From Mycobacterium terramassiliense (lineage in GTDB: Bacteria; Actinomycetota; Actinomycetes; Mycobacteriales; Mycobacteriaceae), in the NCBI RefSeq assembly GCF_900157385.1, contig NZ_LT717699.1, forward strand, positions 121,074 to 185,073: DNA of 64,000 nt, read 5' to 3'. A program made the translations under genes and the position numbers. The notes below the pieces were generated by a model. That model was not told where the DNA came from. It saw only the letters and a program-made list of their open reading frames with translations, and searched no databases. This document shows, one piece after another, positions 55,548 to 64,000 of the stretch (positions within the stretch are counted from its first letter, which is position 1; every line of letters starts with the position of its first letter).

Positions 55548-56738
55548 GTGGATCGCGCTCTGGTCGGACTGGCCTTCGCCGCCGGATTGGTCGCGGCCCT
55601 GAACCCCTGCGGGTTCGCGATGCTGCCCGCGTACCTGCTCCTCGTGGTGCGCGGGCCGCAGCCCGCCGAGCGTGCACTCACGGCGGAAAAATCGCCGAAA
55701 TCTCGCCGCCAGTGCACGCTCGGCGCGCGGTCCGCGACGAGCCCCATCCGCGCGCTCGGGCGCGCCCTGGCGGCCACCCTCGGGATGGCGCTGGGCTTCC
55801 TGACGGTCTTCGGGTTGTTCGGCGCGCTGACGATTTCGGCGGCCAACACCGTCCAGCGCTACCTGCCCTACGGGACCGCGGTGATCGGGATTGTGCTTGT
55901 CGCGCTTGGGGTTTGGCTGCTGGCGGGTCGCGACTTGACGGCGCTGACACCCCGCCCGCTCGGCCCGCGGTGGGCCCCGACCGTGCGGCTGGGCTCGATG
56001 TATTCCTATGGCGTCAGCTACGCCATCGCCTCGCTGTCGTGCACCATCGGGCCGTTCCTGGCGGTCACCGCCGCCGGCTTCAAGGCATCGGTGCTCACGG
56101 GCGTGTCGATCTTTCTCGCCTATGTCGCGGGACTGACCCTGGTGGTGGGGGTGCTGGCGATCGCCGCGGCCTCGGCCAGCTCGGCCCTGGCCGATCGGCT
56201 GCGCCGCGTCCTGCCGTTCGTCAACCGGATCAGCGGCGCCCTTTTGGTGCTGGTCGGGCTCTACGTCGGCTACTACGGCGTCTACGAGTTGCGCCTGTTC
56301 AACGGCAACGCGAGTCCCCGCGACGCGGTGATCACCTCGGCCGGGCGGCTGCAGGGCGCGCTGGCCGGCTGGGTGCACCAACACGGCGTCGTGCCCTGGG
56401 CGGTGGCCCTGTGCATTTTGGTGGCGGGCGCGCTCGCGGCCGCCTGGCATCGCCGGGTGCGGCGCCTACCTGATCCAGCCCCGGCGGCGGCCCCACAGGT
56501 CGCGAACCAGCACGACGACCGTCAGCGCGGCAAACACGATCAGGAACCAGTTCTCGATGTGGCCGACGTGGTTTCCGCGCAGCATGGCCAGCAGGAAGAT
56601 CACGATGACCAGCCCGGTGGCGTGCCAGGTGCGGTAATTGATCCGGCTCCACCCCCACGCTGCCGACGGCACCTCGGCGACGTCGACGCCGTTGAAGTGC
56701 TCCACCTCGGTACTGGCCACGGCGAATCCCTTTCGTGA
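55548..56738 (+). CDS. CcdA/DsbD-like membrane electron-transfer protein (Rv2877c homologue), C-terminus extended
   Basis: This integral membrane protein of the cytochrome-c biogenesis/DsbD family passes reducing equivalents across the membrane, probably to MPT53. ALNPCGFAMLPAYLLL and SLSCTIGPFLAVTA carry the paired transmembrane cysteines; six helices end near residue 290. A 60-bp palindromic repeat (55665-55724) is inserted in frame after the first helix. The frame has no stop after the last helix and runs about 95 residues through the antisense of the Rv2876-like gene, which is unlikely to be native. A lost stop or small indel near 56460 is probable. Confidence 0.82.
   Translation: MDRALVGLAFAAGLVAALNPCGFAMLPAYLLLVVRGPQPAERALTAEKSPKSRRQCTLGARSATSPIRALGRALAATLGMALGFLTVFGLFGALTISAANTVQRYLPYGTAVIGIVLVALGVWLLAGRDLTALTPRPLGPRWAPTVRLGSMYSYGVSYAIASLSCTIGPFLAVTAAGFKASVLTGVSIFLAYVAGLTLVVGVLAIAAASASSALADRLRRVLPFVNRISGALLVLVGLYVGYYGVYELRLFNGNASPRDAVITSAGRLQGALAGWVHQHGVVPWAVALCILVAGALAAAWHRRVRRLPDPAPAAAPQVANQHDDRQRGKHDQEPVLDVADVVSAQHGQQEDHDDQPGGVPGAVIDPAPPPRCRRHLGDVDAVEVLHLGTGHGESLS
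55665..55724. repeat. Family B 60-bp palindromic element inserted in the ccdA-like gene
   Basis: Perfect 14-bp terminal inverted repeats, GCCGAGCGTGCACT (55665-55678) and AGTGCACGCTCGGC (55711-55724), enclose a centre with GGCGG...CCGCC-type symmetry and AAATCGCCGAAATC. Length is exactly 60 bp, so it adds 20 codons without frameshift. Confidence 0.85.
56466..56720 (-). CDS. Small membrane protein (Rv2876 homologue)
   Basis: This 84-residue protein is VASTEVEHFNGVDVAEVPSA with two membrane helices (WHATGLVIVIFLLAML and WFLIVFAALTVVVLV) and a basic end GRRRGWIR. Function unknown. GTG 56720 was chosen because AAAGGGA lies about 7 nt upstream; an upstream frame to 56765 lacks such a site. Its whole length is antisense to the extended ccdA-like frame. 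Confidence 0.82.
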   Translation of the reverse strand: MASTEVEHFNGVDVAEVPSAAWGWSRINYRTWHATGLVIVIFLLAMLRGNHVGHIENWFLIVFAALTVVVLVRDLWGRRRGWIR

Positions 56739-56785
56739 TCGGCTGGTAGGGAGATTCTGGCACATCCGCCGCGGGGCCGAGCGGG

Positions 56786-56791
56786 CACAAT
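56786..56791 (+). promoter_or_regulatory. -10 box for leaderless dxr transcript
   Basis: CACAAT, then 6 nt (GGGTGA), then the GTG at 56798. No ribosome binding site can fit. Confidence 0.45.
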
Positions 56792-56797
56792 GGGTGA

Positions 56798-57994
56798 GTG
56801 ACCAACGCGACTGCCGAGCGCCGCCTGCGCGTGCTGGTGCTGGGCAGCACCGGCTCGATCGGCACCCAGGCGCTCGAGGTCATCGCGGCCAACCCGGACC
56901 GTTTCGAGGTCGTCGGGCTGGCCGCCGGGGGCGCCAACCCCGAGACCGTGGCACGGCAGCGCGCCGAGACCGGGGTCACCAACGTCGCCGTCGCCGACGA
57001 GCGCGCGGCGCAGCAGGTCGGCGACGTCCCCTTCAGCGGCCCGGAGGCCGTGACCCGGCTGGTCCAGGAGACCGAGGCCGACGTCGTCCTCAACGCGCTG
57101 GTCGGGGCCCTGGGCCTGCGACCGACGCTGGCCGCCCTGGACTCCGGGGCCCGGTTGGCCCTGGCCAACAAGGAATCGCTGATCGCCGGCGGTCCGCTGG
57201 TGCTGCGGGCGGCGCGGCCGGGCCAGATCGTGCCCGTCGACTCCGAGCACTCCGCGCTGGCCCAGTGCCTGCGCGGCGGCAGCCCGAACGAGGTCGCCAA
57301 GCTGGTGCTGACGGCCTCCGGCGGCCCGTTCCGCGGCTGGTCGGCCGCGGACCTCGAGGCCGTCACCCCCGAGCAGGCCGGCGCCCACCCCACCTGGTCG
57401 ATGGGCCCGATGAACACGCTGAACTCGGCGTCGCTGGTCAACAAGGGGCTCGAGCTCATCGAAACGCACCTGTTGTTCGGCATCGACTACGACCGCATCG
57501 AGGTCGTCGTGCACCCCCAGTCGATTGTTCATTCGATGGTCACCTTCACCGACGGCTCGACCATCGCGCAGGCCAGCCCCCCGGACATGAAGCTGCCCAT
57601 CTCGTTGGCCCTCGGCTGGCCCCACCGGGTGCCCGGGGCGGCGGCCTCCTGCGACTTCACCACCGCCTCTAGCTGGGAATTCGAGCCGCTGGACAGCGAG
57701 GTCTTCCCCGCCGTCGAGCTGGCCCGCCACGCCGGGGTGACCGGCGGCTGCATGACCGCGGTGTACAACGCGGCCAACGAAGAGGCGGCCGAGGCGTTCC
57801 TGCGAGGCCGCATCGGGTTCCCCGCCATCGTGCAAACCATCGCCGACGTGCTGCACGCCGCCGACCAATGGGCGGTTTCACCGGCTAACGTGGATGAGGT
57901 ACTCGACGCGCAGCGCTGGGCGAGGGAAAAAGCTAAGCGCCGGATTGAGCGAGTCGGAGACGCGAGCGCCCACAAGATCTCCGGAATGGTGTGA
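56798..57994 (+). CDS. dxr: 1-deoxy-D-xylulose-5-phosphate reductoisomerase
   Basis: This 398-residue second enzyme of the MEP isoprenoid pathway is the fosmidomycin target. The NADPH loop is [15 protein letters not shown]; substrate and metal motifs include [38 protein letters not shown] and [13 protein letters not shown]. It heads a dxr-rip1-ispG operon. In Mtb, mpt70, dipZ and mpt83 lie between the Rv2876 gene and dxr; here only 77 bp separate them. Confidence 0.97.
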   Translation: MTNATAERRLRVLVLGSTGSIGTQALEVIAANPDRFEVVGLAAGGANPETVARQRAETGVTNVAVADERAAQQVGDVPFSGPEAVTRLVQETEADVVLNALVGALGLRPTLAALDSGARLALANKESLIAGGPLVLRAARPGQIVPVDSEHSALAQCLRGGSPNEVAKLVLTASGGPFRGWSAADLEAVTPEQAGAHPTWSMGPMNTLNSASLVNKGLELIETHLLFGIDYDRIEVVVHPQSIVHSMVTFTDGSTIAQASPPDMKLPISLALGWPHRVPGAAASCDFTTASSWEFEPLDSEVFPAVELARHAGVTGGCMTAVYNAANEEAAEAFLRGRIGFPAIVQTIADVLHAADQWAVSPANVDEVLDAQRWAREKAKRRIERVGDASAHKISGMV

Positions 57995-58013
57995 GAAAGG
58001 TCCTGGCAGCCTG

Positions 58014-59228
58014 ATGATGTTCGCTATCGGCATTGCGCTGTTCGCCCTCGCCATCCTGATCTCGGTGGCCCTGCACGAATGCGGCCACATGTGGGTCGCC
58101 CGCGGCACCGGCATGAAGGTGCGTCGCTATTTCGTCGGTTTCGGACCCACGCTGTGGTCGACGCGGCGCGGCGAAATCGAGTACGGGATCAAGGCCGTCC
58201 CGCTCGGCGGCTTCTGCGACATCGCCGGCATGACGCCGGTCGAAGACCTGGAGCCCGACGAGACCGAGCGCGCGATGTACAAGCAGGCGACCTGGAAGCG
58301 GGTCGCCACGCTGTTCGCGGGCCCGGGGATGAACTTCGTCATCTGCCTGGTGCTGATCTACGGCATCGCCCTCGTCTGGGGGCTGCCCAACCTGCACCCG
58401 CCCACCAAGGCCATCGTCGGCGAAACCGCTTGCGTCGCACCGGAAGTGGCCCCCGGCAAGGTCGGGGACTGCACCGGGCCGGGTCCGGCGGCGCTGGCCG
58501 GAATTCGCGCAGGCGACGTCGTCGTCAAGGTGGGCGACACCCCGGTGTCCACCTTCGAGGACATGGCCGCCGCGGTGCGCAAATTGCACGGCACCGTCCC
58601 CGTCGTCGTCGAGCGCGGCGGCGCCACCATCACCACCTATGTCGACGTCACACCCACCCAGCGCTACATCTCCAAGGGACAGGCCGGCAAGCCCGAACCC
58701 GCCACCGTCGGTGCCATGGGCGTCGGCGCCATCAAGACCCCGCCGACGCACTACAACGTCCTGTCGGCGATACCGGCCACCGTCGCCTTCGCCGGCGACC
58801 TGACCGTCGAGGTGGGCAAGGCGCTGGTGACGATCCCGACGAAGGTCGGGGCGCTGGTGCACGCCATCGGCGGCGGGCAGCGCGACCCGCAGACGCCGAT
58901 GAGCGTGGTCGGGGCCAGCATCATCGGCGGCGACACCGTCGACCACGGGCTGTGGGTGGCGTTCTGGTTCTTCCTGGCCCAGCTGAACCTCATCCTGGGC
59001 GCGATCAACCTGGTGCCGCTGCTGCCCTTCGACGGCGGCCACATCGCCATCGCGCTGTTCGAGAAGGTCCGCAACCTGATCCGGTCGGCCCGCGGCATGG
59101 TCGCGGCGGCGCCGGTGAACTACCTCAAGCTGATGCCGGCGACCTACGTGGTGCTGGTATTCGTGGTCGGCTACATGCTGCTGACCGTGACCGCGGATCT
59201 GGTCAACCCGATCAGGCTCTTCCAGTAA
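58014..59228 (+). CDS. rip1: Site-2 protease Rip1 (RseP-type intramembrane metalloprotease)
   Basis: This 404-residue M50 protease cleaves anti-sigma factors and other membrane proteins; in Mtb it is a virulence regulator. Zinc motif His21-Glu22-Cys-Gly-His25 lies in the first helix, a PDZ-like domain occupies about 140-260 ([21 protein letters not shown]) and the third ligand Asp is in [13 protein letters not shown]. The ATG at 58014 gives [15 protein letters not shown]. It starts 19 bp after dxr. Confidence 0.95.
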   Translation: MMFAIGIALFALAILISVALHECGHMWVARGTGMKVRRYFVGFGPTLWSTRRGEIEYGIKAVPLGGFCDIAGMTPVEDLEPDETERAMYKQATWKRVATLFAGPGMNFVICLVLIYGIALVWGLPNLHPPTKAIVGETACVAPEVAPGKVGDCTGPGPAALAGIRAGDVVVKVGDTPVSTFEDMAAAVRKLHGTVPVVVERGGATITTYVDVTPTQRYISKGQAGKPEPATVGAMGVGAIKTPPTHYNVLSAIPATVAFAGDLTVEVGKALVTIPTKVGALVHAIGGGQRDPQTPMSVVGASIIGGDTVDHGLWVAFWFFLAQLNLILGAINLVPLLPFDGGHIAIALFEKVRNLIRSARGMVAAAPVNYLKLMPATYVVLVFVVGYMLLTVTADLVNPIRLFQ

Positions 59229-59245
59229 GTGAGAGAAGGCAGAAA

Positions 59246-60412
59246 GTGACCATTGGCCTGGGCATGCCGGACGCCCCGGCGCCCACGCTCGCCCCCCGGC
59301 GCACCACGCGGCAATTGATGGTCCGCGACGTCGGGGTCGGCAGCGACCATCCGATTTCCGTGCAGTCGATGTGCACCACCAAGACGCACGACATCAACTC
59401 CACGCTGCAACAGATCGCCGAGCTGACCGCCGCCGGCTGCGACATCGTCCGGGTGGCCTGCCCGCGCCAGGAGGACGCCGACGCCCTGGCCGCGATCGCC
59501 AAGAAGAGCCAGATCCCGGTGATCGCGGACATCCACTTCCAGCCGAAGTACATCTTCGCCGCGATCGACGCCGGCTGCGCCGCGGTGCGGGTAAACCCGG
59601 GCAACATCAAGGAATTCGACGGCCGCGTCGGCGAGGTCGCCAAGGCCGCCGCGGCGGCCGGCATCCCGATCCGCATCGGCGTCAACGCCGGCTCGCTGGA
59701 CAAGCGGTTCATGGAGAAGTACGGCAAGGCCACGCCCGAGGCGCTCGTCGAGTCGGCGCTGTGGGAGGCCTCGCTGTTCGAGGAGCACGGCTTCGGCGAC
59801 ATCAAGATCAGCGTCAAGCACAACGATCCCGTCGTGATGGTCGCCGCCTACGAGCAACTCGCCGCCCGGTGCGACTACCCGCTGCACCTGGGCGTCACCG
59901 AGGCCGGTCCCGCGTTCCAGGGCACCATCAAGTCCGCGGTCGCCTTCGGTGCGTTGCTGTCGCGCGGCATCGGCGACACCATCCGGGTGTCGCTGTCGGC
60001 CCCGCCCGTCGAGGAAGTCAAGGTCGGCATCCAGATCCTCGAATCGCTCAACCTGCGGCCGCGCGGGCTGGAGATCGTGTCCTGCCCGTCGTGCGGTCGC
60101 GCGCAGGTCGACGTCTACACCCTGGCCAACGAGGTCACCGCCGGGCTGGACGGGCTCGACGTGCCGCTGCGGGTGGCCGTGATGGGCTGCGTCGTCAACG
60201 GCCCGGGGGAGGCCCGCGAGGCCGACCTGGGCGTCGCGTCGGGAAATGGCAAGGGACAGATCTTTGTTCGGGGCGAGGTGATCAAGACCGTGCCGGAAGC
60301 CCAGATCGTCGAGACGCTCATCGAGGAGGCCATGCGGCTGGCGGCCGAGATGGAAACCGATCACGATCCTCACACAGAAGCGAGCGGTTCGCCGATTGTG
60401 ACCGTAAGCTGA
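59246..60412 (+). CDS. ispG: 4-hydroxy-3-methylbut-2-enyl-diphosphate synthase IspG (GcpE)
   Basis: This 388-residue [4Fe-4S] enzyme catalyses the penultimate step of the MEP pathway. [28 protein letters not shown] and RVNPGNI mark the TIM barrel; cluster cysteines are in SCPSCGR and [16 protein letters not shown] precedes the GTG start. Operon with dxr and rip1, so two MEP-pathway genes flank the protease. Confidence 0.97.
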   Translation: MTIGLGMPDAPAPTLAPRRTTRQLMVRDVGVGSDHPISVQSMCTTKTHDINSTLQQIAELTAAGCDIVRVACPRQEDADALAAIAKKSQIPVIADIHFQPKYIFAAIDAGCAAVRVNPGNIKEFDGRVGEVAKAAAAAGIPIRIGVNAGSLDKRFMEKYGKATPEALVESALWEASLFEEHGFGDIKISVKHNDPVVMVAAYEQLAARCDYPLHLGVTEAGPAFQGTIKSAVAFGALLSRGIGDTIRVSLSAPPVEEVKVGIQILESLNLRPRGLEIVSCPSCGRAQVDVYTLANEVTAGLDGLDVPLRVAVMGCVVNGPGEAREADLGVASGNGKGQIFVRGEVIKTVPEAQIVETLIEEAMRLAAEMETDHDPHTEASGSPIVTVS

Positions 60413-60467
60413 TAGGGGCTTGTGCCCCTGCACTGATCGTCTTTTCGCACCACAGAGAGTTCCGTAG

Positions 60468-61322
60468 ATGTCGGCTCCGCCCATCATGCGCCTTGTCGGC
60501 GAGCGACGGGTGTCCGTGGTGCGTGACGCGGCCGCCGTCTGGCGGGTGCTCGAAGACGACCCGGTCGGTTCGTGCATGGTCGCGGCCCGGGTGGCCGACC
60601 ACGGCATCGACCCGAATTCGATCGGCGGGGAACTGTGGACCCGCCGCGGCCCGGACGAGTCGCTGTGCTTCGCCGGTGCCAACCTGATCCCGCTGCGCGG
60701 AGCGCCGGTCGACCTGAACGCCTTCGCCGACGAGGCGATGAGCGGCGCGCGGCGCTGTTCCTCGCTGGTCGGCCGGGCCCATCTGGTGATGCCGATGTGG
60801 GAGCGGCTCGAATCGGCCTGGGGCCCGGCGCGCGACGTGCGCGACGACCAGCCGCTGATGGCGCTGGCCCGCCATCCCAACTGCGAGATCGACGTCGGCG
60901 TGCGCCAGGTCCGGCCCGACGAGCTGGACGCCTACCTGGTGGCCGCCGTCGACATGTTCATCGGCGAAGTCGGCGTCGACCCGCGGCTCGGCGACGGCGG
61001 CCGCGGCTACCGCCGGCGGGTGGCCAGCCTGATCGCGGCGGGGCGGGCGTGGGCGCGCTTCGAGCACGGCCAGGTCGTCTTCAAGGCCGAGGTGGGGTCG
61101 CAGTCGCCCGGGGTGGGTCAGATCCAGGGCGTCTGGGTGCACCCGGAGTGGCGCGGTCAGGGCATCGGCACCAGGGGCACCGCGACGGTGGCCGCCGTGA
61201 TCGTCGCCACCGGGCGGGTCGCCAGCCTGTACGTGAACAACTTCAACACCGTCGCCCGCGCCGCGTACGCGCGGGTGGGCTTCGCCGAGGTCGGCACCTT
61301 CGCGACGGTCCTGCTGGACTAG
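60468..61322 (+). CDS. GNAT family acetyltransferase (Rv2867c homologue)
   Basis: This 284-residue two-part protein has an N-terminal domain of about 130 residues and a C-terminal GNAT fold with the acetyl-CoA loop WVHPEWRGQGIGTRGTA and LYVNNFNTVARAAYARVGF. The substrate is unknown; Mtb Rv2867c lies at the same site. It follows ispG by 55 bp. Confidence 0.87.
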   Translation: MSAPPIMRLVGERRVSVVRDAAAVWRVLEDDPVGSCMVAARVADHGIDPNSIGGELWTRRGPDESLCFAGANLIPLRGAPVDLNAFADEAMSGARRCSSLVGRAHLVMPMWERLESAWGPARDVRDDQPLMALARHPNCEIDVGVRQVRPDELDAYLVAAVDMFIGEVGVDPRLGDGGRGYRRRVASLIAAGRAWARFEHGQVVFKAEVGSQSPGVGQIQGVWVHPEWRGQGIGTRGTATVAAVIVATGRVASLYVNNFNTVARAAYARVGFAEVGTFATVLLD

Positions 61323-61468
61323 GCCGCTGCCCGCGGGTGTGCGGCCGGCCGCACGCCCGCCGCCGACGCTGCTGCTGACCGCACACTCGGCATCGCCGGA
61401 CGGCATAACGCTTCGGTCTCGGTGTGTCGAGGCCCCTGGCGAGACCTCAGTTCTTAACATCAGCACCG

Positions 61469-63286
61469 ATGGTCACAAAAACAACAGCAGCCTCAGCTTT
61501 TTCCGCGTTGCTGCTCGTCGCGGCAATCGCCCTGTCCGGGTGCACCCCGAGGCCCGACGGGCCCGGCCCGGCCGCCGAGAAGTTCTTCCGCGCCCTCGGG
61601 GTCGGGGACACCGCGACGGCCGCCCAGCTCAGCGACAACCCCAACGAAGCCCGCGAAGCGCTGAACGCCGCCTGGGCCGGGCTGCAGGCCTCCCACCTGG
61701 ACGCGCAGGTCCTCAGCGCCAAGTACGCCGAGGACACCGGCACGGTCAACTACCGCTTCACCTGGCACCTGCCCAAGAACCGGACCTGGAGCTATGACGG
61801 CCAGCTGCAGATGGCCCGCGACGAGGGGCGCTGGGAGGTCCGGTGGGCCACCACCGGGCTGCACCCCAAGCTGGGCGAGCATCAGACGTTCGCGCTGCGG
61901 GCCGATCAACCGCGGCGGGCCTCGGTGAACGAGCTCGGCGGCAGCGATGTGCTCGCGCCGGGCTACCTGTACCACTACACGCTGGACGCCACGCAGGCCG
62001 GGCCCGCCCTGATCGGGACGACGCACGCGGTGGTCGACGTGCTGCGGCCGTTCAACAACGCGCTCGCCGACCCGCAGCTGCTGGCCGAACAGGCGACCTC
62101 GGCGACGCAGCCGCTGGACCTGGGGGTCACGCTGCATCCCGACGACAACGACAAGGTTTTCCCCGCGATCGGCAGGCTCCCAGGCGTCGTGGTGACGCCG
62201 CAGGCCGAGATGCTGCCGACCGACCCGCATTTCGCGCCGGCCGTCATCGCCGAGGTGAAAAAGGCCGTGCTGGACCAGCTCGACGGCCAGGCCGGCTGGC
62301 GGGTGGTCAGCGTCAACCAGAACGGCGTCGACGTGGCCGTGCTGCACGAGGTCGAGGGCTCCCCGGCGCCGTCGGTGTCGATCACCCTGGACCGCGCGGT
62401 GCAGAACGCCGCGCAGCACGCGGTGGACACCCGGGGCGGCAAGGCGATGATCGTCGTGATCAAGCCGTCGACCGGGGAGATCCTGGCGATCGCGCAGAAC
62501 AAGGGCGCAGACGCCGACGGCCTGCCGGCCACCAACGGCCTGTTCCCGCCGGGGTCGACCTTCAAGATGGTCACCGCCGGCGCCGCCGTCGACCGCGACA
62601 TGGCCACGCCCAACACGATGCTGGGCTGCCCGGGCCGCATCGATATCGGGCACCGCACCATCCCCAACTACGGCGGCTTCGACCTGGGCGTGGTCCCGAT
62701 GTCGCGCGCGTTCGCCAGTTCGTGCAACACGACGTTCGCCGAGCTGAGCAGCAGGATGCCGCCTCGCGGCCTCACCCAGGCGGCCAACCGCTACGGCATC
62801 GGGCTGGACTACACGGTCGACGGCATCACCACGGTGACGGGGTCGGTGCCGCCCACGGTGGACCTGGCCGAGCGCACCGAGGACGGCTTCGGGCAGGGCA
62901 AGGTACTGGCGAGCCCCTTCGGCGTGGCCCTGGTCGCCGCCACCGTCGACGCCGGCAAAACGCCGGTGCCGCAGCTGATCGCGGGCCGGCCGACGACGGT
63001 CGAGGGCGACGACACGCCGATTTCGGAGAAGATGGTCGACGCGCTGCGGCCGATGATGCGGCTGGTGGTCACCAACGGGACGGCCAAGGAGATCGCCGGC
63101 TGTTGCGGCGAGATCTACGGGAAGACCGGTGAGGCCGAGTTCCCGGGCGGATCGCACTCGTGGTTCGCCGGGTACCGCGGCGACCTGGCGTTCGCGGCGC
63201 TGATCGTCGGGGGCGGCAGCTCGGAATACGCGGTGCGGATGACCAAGGTGATGTTCGAGTCGCTGCCGCGGGACTATTTGGCCTAG
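61469..63286 (+). CDS. Penicillin-binding lipoprotein (Rv2864c homologue)
   Basis: This 605-residue class B-like PBP is anchored by a lipobox (LSGC, Cys25). A MecA-type NTF2-like domain (about 30-150) is followed by a PBP dimerisation domain and the transpeptidase domain with Ser363-T-F-Lys366, Ser418-C-Asn420 and Lys552-T-Gly554. It probably cross-links or binds peptidoglycan; such lipoproteins resemble PBP2a/PbpA relatives. ATG 61469 was chosen to place the signal sequence at the N-terminus. Confidence 0.92.
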   Translation: MVTKTTAASAFSALLLVAAIALSGCTPRPDGPGPAAEKFFRALGVGDTATAAQLSDNPNEAREALNAAWAGLQASHLDAQVLSAKYAEDTGTVNYRFTWHLPKNRTWSYDGQLQMARDEGRWEVRWATTGLHPKLGEHQTFALRADQPRRASVNELGGSDVLAPGYLYHYTLDATQAGPALIGTTHAVVDVLRPFNNALADPQLLAEQATSATQPLDLGVTLHPDDNDKVFPAIGRLPGVVVTPQAEMLPTDPHFAPAVIAEVKKAVLDQLDGQAGWRVVSVNQNGVDVAVLHEVEGSPAPSVSITLDRAVQNAAQHAVDTRGGKAMIVVIKPSTGEILAIAQNKGADADGLPATNGLFPPGSTFKMVTAGAAVDRDMATPNTMLGCPGRIDIGHRTIPNYGGFDLGVVPMSRAFASSCNTTFAELSSRMPPRGLTQAANRYGIGLDYTVDGITTVTGSVPPTVDLAERTEDGFGQGKVLASPFGVALVAATVDAGKTPVPQLIAGRPTTVEGDDTPISEKMVDALRPMMRLVVTNGTAKEIAGCCGEIYGKTGEAEFPGGSHSWFAGYRGDLAFAALIVGGGSSEYAVRMTKVMFESLPRDYLA

Positions 63287-63308
63287 AGCTCCGGCCCGTT
63301 GGCGGCGG

Positions 63309-63314
63309 TAAATT
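63309..63314 (+). promoter_or_regulatory. -10 box for leaderless DUF1707 transcript
   Basis: TAAATT, then 6 nt (GCAAGC), then the GTG start at 63321, with no ribosome binding site. Confidence 0.45.
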
Positions 63315-63320
63315 GCAAGC

Positions 63321-63908
63321 GTGGGCGAAACATCCGGCGGGGACATGGTGGCGCTGCGGGTCTCCGACGCCGACCGCAACGGCACGATGCGGCGGCTGCA
63401 CAACGCCGTCGCGCTGGGGCTGATCGACATCGAAGAGTTCGAGCAGCGCTCCTCGCAGGTCTCCTACGCGCGCACCCGGGGCGAGCTGGACGGGCTGGTC
63501 GGCGACCTGCCCGGGCCGGGCGCGATCGTCACGTCCGCGGCCGACCGGGTCGAACTGCGCGGCTGGGCCGGCTCGCTGAAGCGCCACGGCGAATGGACCG
63601 TGCCCACCCGGCTGGCGCTGGTGCGCCGGCTGGGCTCGGTCGAACTCGACCTGACCAGGGCCCGATTCGCGGGGCCGGTGGTGGTCATCGAACTCGACAT
63701 GAGGTTCGGCTCGGTGGAGGTCCGCCTGCCCGACGGCGCCAGCGCCTCGATCGACGACGTCGAGGTCTACGTGGGCAGCGCCAGCGACCGCCGCAAGGAC
63801 GCCCGGGCCGAGGGGACGCCGCACGTCGTGCTGACGGGCCGGGTGGTGTGCGGGTCGGTGATCGTGCGGGGGCCGCGCCGCTCGTTTCTGCGCCGCGGCA
63901 AGCTCTGA
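63321..63908 (+). CDS. DUF1707 (SHOCT-like) domain protein
   Basis: This 195-residue protein has an N-terminal DUF1707 domain (RVSDADRNGTMRRLHNAVAL, IDIEEFEQRSSQVSYARTRGE, LDGLVGDLP) and a C-terminal beta-rich region with repeated short strands (VELRGWAGSLKRHG, GSVELDLTRARF, FGSVEVRLPDG, CGSVIVRGPRR) like LiaF/DUF2154 cell-wall stress proteins. No membrane helix is evident. Function unknown. Confidence 0.82.
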   Translation: MGETSGGDMVALRVSDADRNGTMRRLHNAVALGLIDIEEFEQRSSQVSYARTRGELDGLVGDLPGPGAIVTSAADRVELRGWAGSLKRHGEWTVPTRLALVRRLGSVELDLTRARFAGPVVVIELDMRFGSVEVRLPDGASASIDDVEVYVGSASDRRKDARAEGTPHVVLTGRVVCGSVIVRGPRRSFLRRGKL

Positions 63909-64000
63909 TGCGCCGAGCCTGAAAATCTGCAGCAGAAGTGCGAGTAGGACCCTGCGAATTTACCGGCTCGCCGACGGCACCGCCCCGCGAGCAGCATTAA
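63909..64000. other. Window end, no gene
   Basis: 92 bp after the DUF1707 gene with no supported feature. Confidence 0.6.

Overview
The window is high-GC DNA from a slow-growing Mycobacterium. Gene content and order follow the M. tuberculosis chromosome from about Rv2924c (fpg) to Rv2864c, read in the opposite direction. Typical mycobacterial products are present: an MPT53-like disulfide oxidase, an MPT63-like antigen, a PE protein, PknI, LppW, Rip1, and DacB2. Several Mtb genes expected here are missing (fdhF, PPE45, mpt70, dipZ, mpt83, and toxin-antitoxin pairs), and several non-Mtb genes are inserted. This points to a non-tuberculous slow grower, possibly of the M. avium complex; the species is an inference.

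Layout. 1-7630: 5'-truncated fpg, a PIG-L deacetylase, OsmC/AcyP, smc and ftsY (DNA repair, chromosome condensation, SRP receptor). 7770-12031: the amt-glnB-glnD nitrogen operon. 12132-18915: a helicase, an alpha/beta hydrolase, ffh, an amidohydrolase and a shortened PknI. 19026-23255: a D-aminoacylase-like hydrolase with its TetR partner, DacB2, a small secreted Cys-rich protein and an NTF2-like protein. 23416-29042: translation genes rpsP-khpA-rimM-trmD and rplS-lepB-rnhB, with lppW inserted on the other strand. 29053-37998: GAF-ANTAR regulator, NAD epimerase, fdhD, yraN-yifB-dprA (DNA processing), viuB, a frameshifted lactate-oxidase-type gene and xerC. 38080-42459: M23 peptidase, rpsB-tsf, amiC, MarR regulator. 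42584-46389: an accessory block (DUF1360, ChaB, DUF2795, an internally deleted SDR, MPT63-like antigen, acyltransferase). 46430-51355: GlnR-like regulator, CsbD, pyrH-frr-cdsA and rlmN. 51428-54901: a large LuxR-type ATPase regulator and a PE protein. 55040-63908: mpt53-ccdA-like redox pair, Rv2876-like protein, the dxr-rip1-ispG isoprenoid/protease operon, GNAT, a penicillin-binding lipoprotein and a DUF1707 protein.

Themes. Most of the window is housekeeping. The unusual signal lies in small repeats. One family of short palindromic elements (here family A) sits just after stop codons at four loci, and its stem bases change in a compensated way between copies. A GGGGGYACCCCC module is nested in two of those copies, and a free copy is inserted in frame in fpg. 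A second family (here family B) has 14-bp perfect inverted ends; one 60-bp copy is inserted in frame in the ccdA-like gene and a relative lies between smc and ftsY. Other points of interest are a set of leaderless-looking promoters with a fixed 6-7 nt spacing from -10 box to start codon, a PknI lacking its extracellular domain, two damaged oxidoreductase genes, and structured leaders before amt and rpsB.
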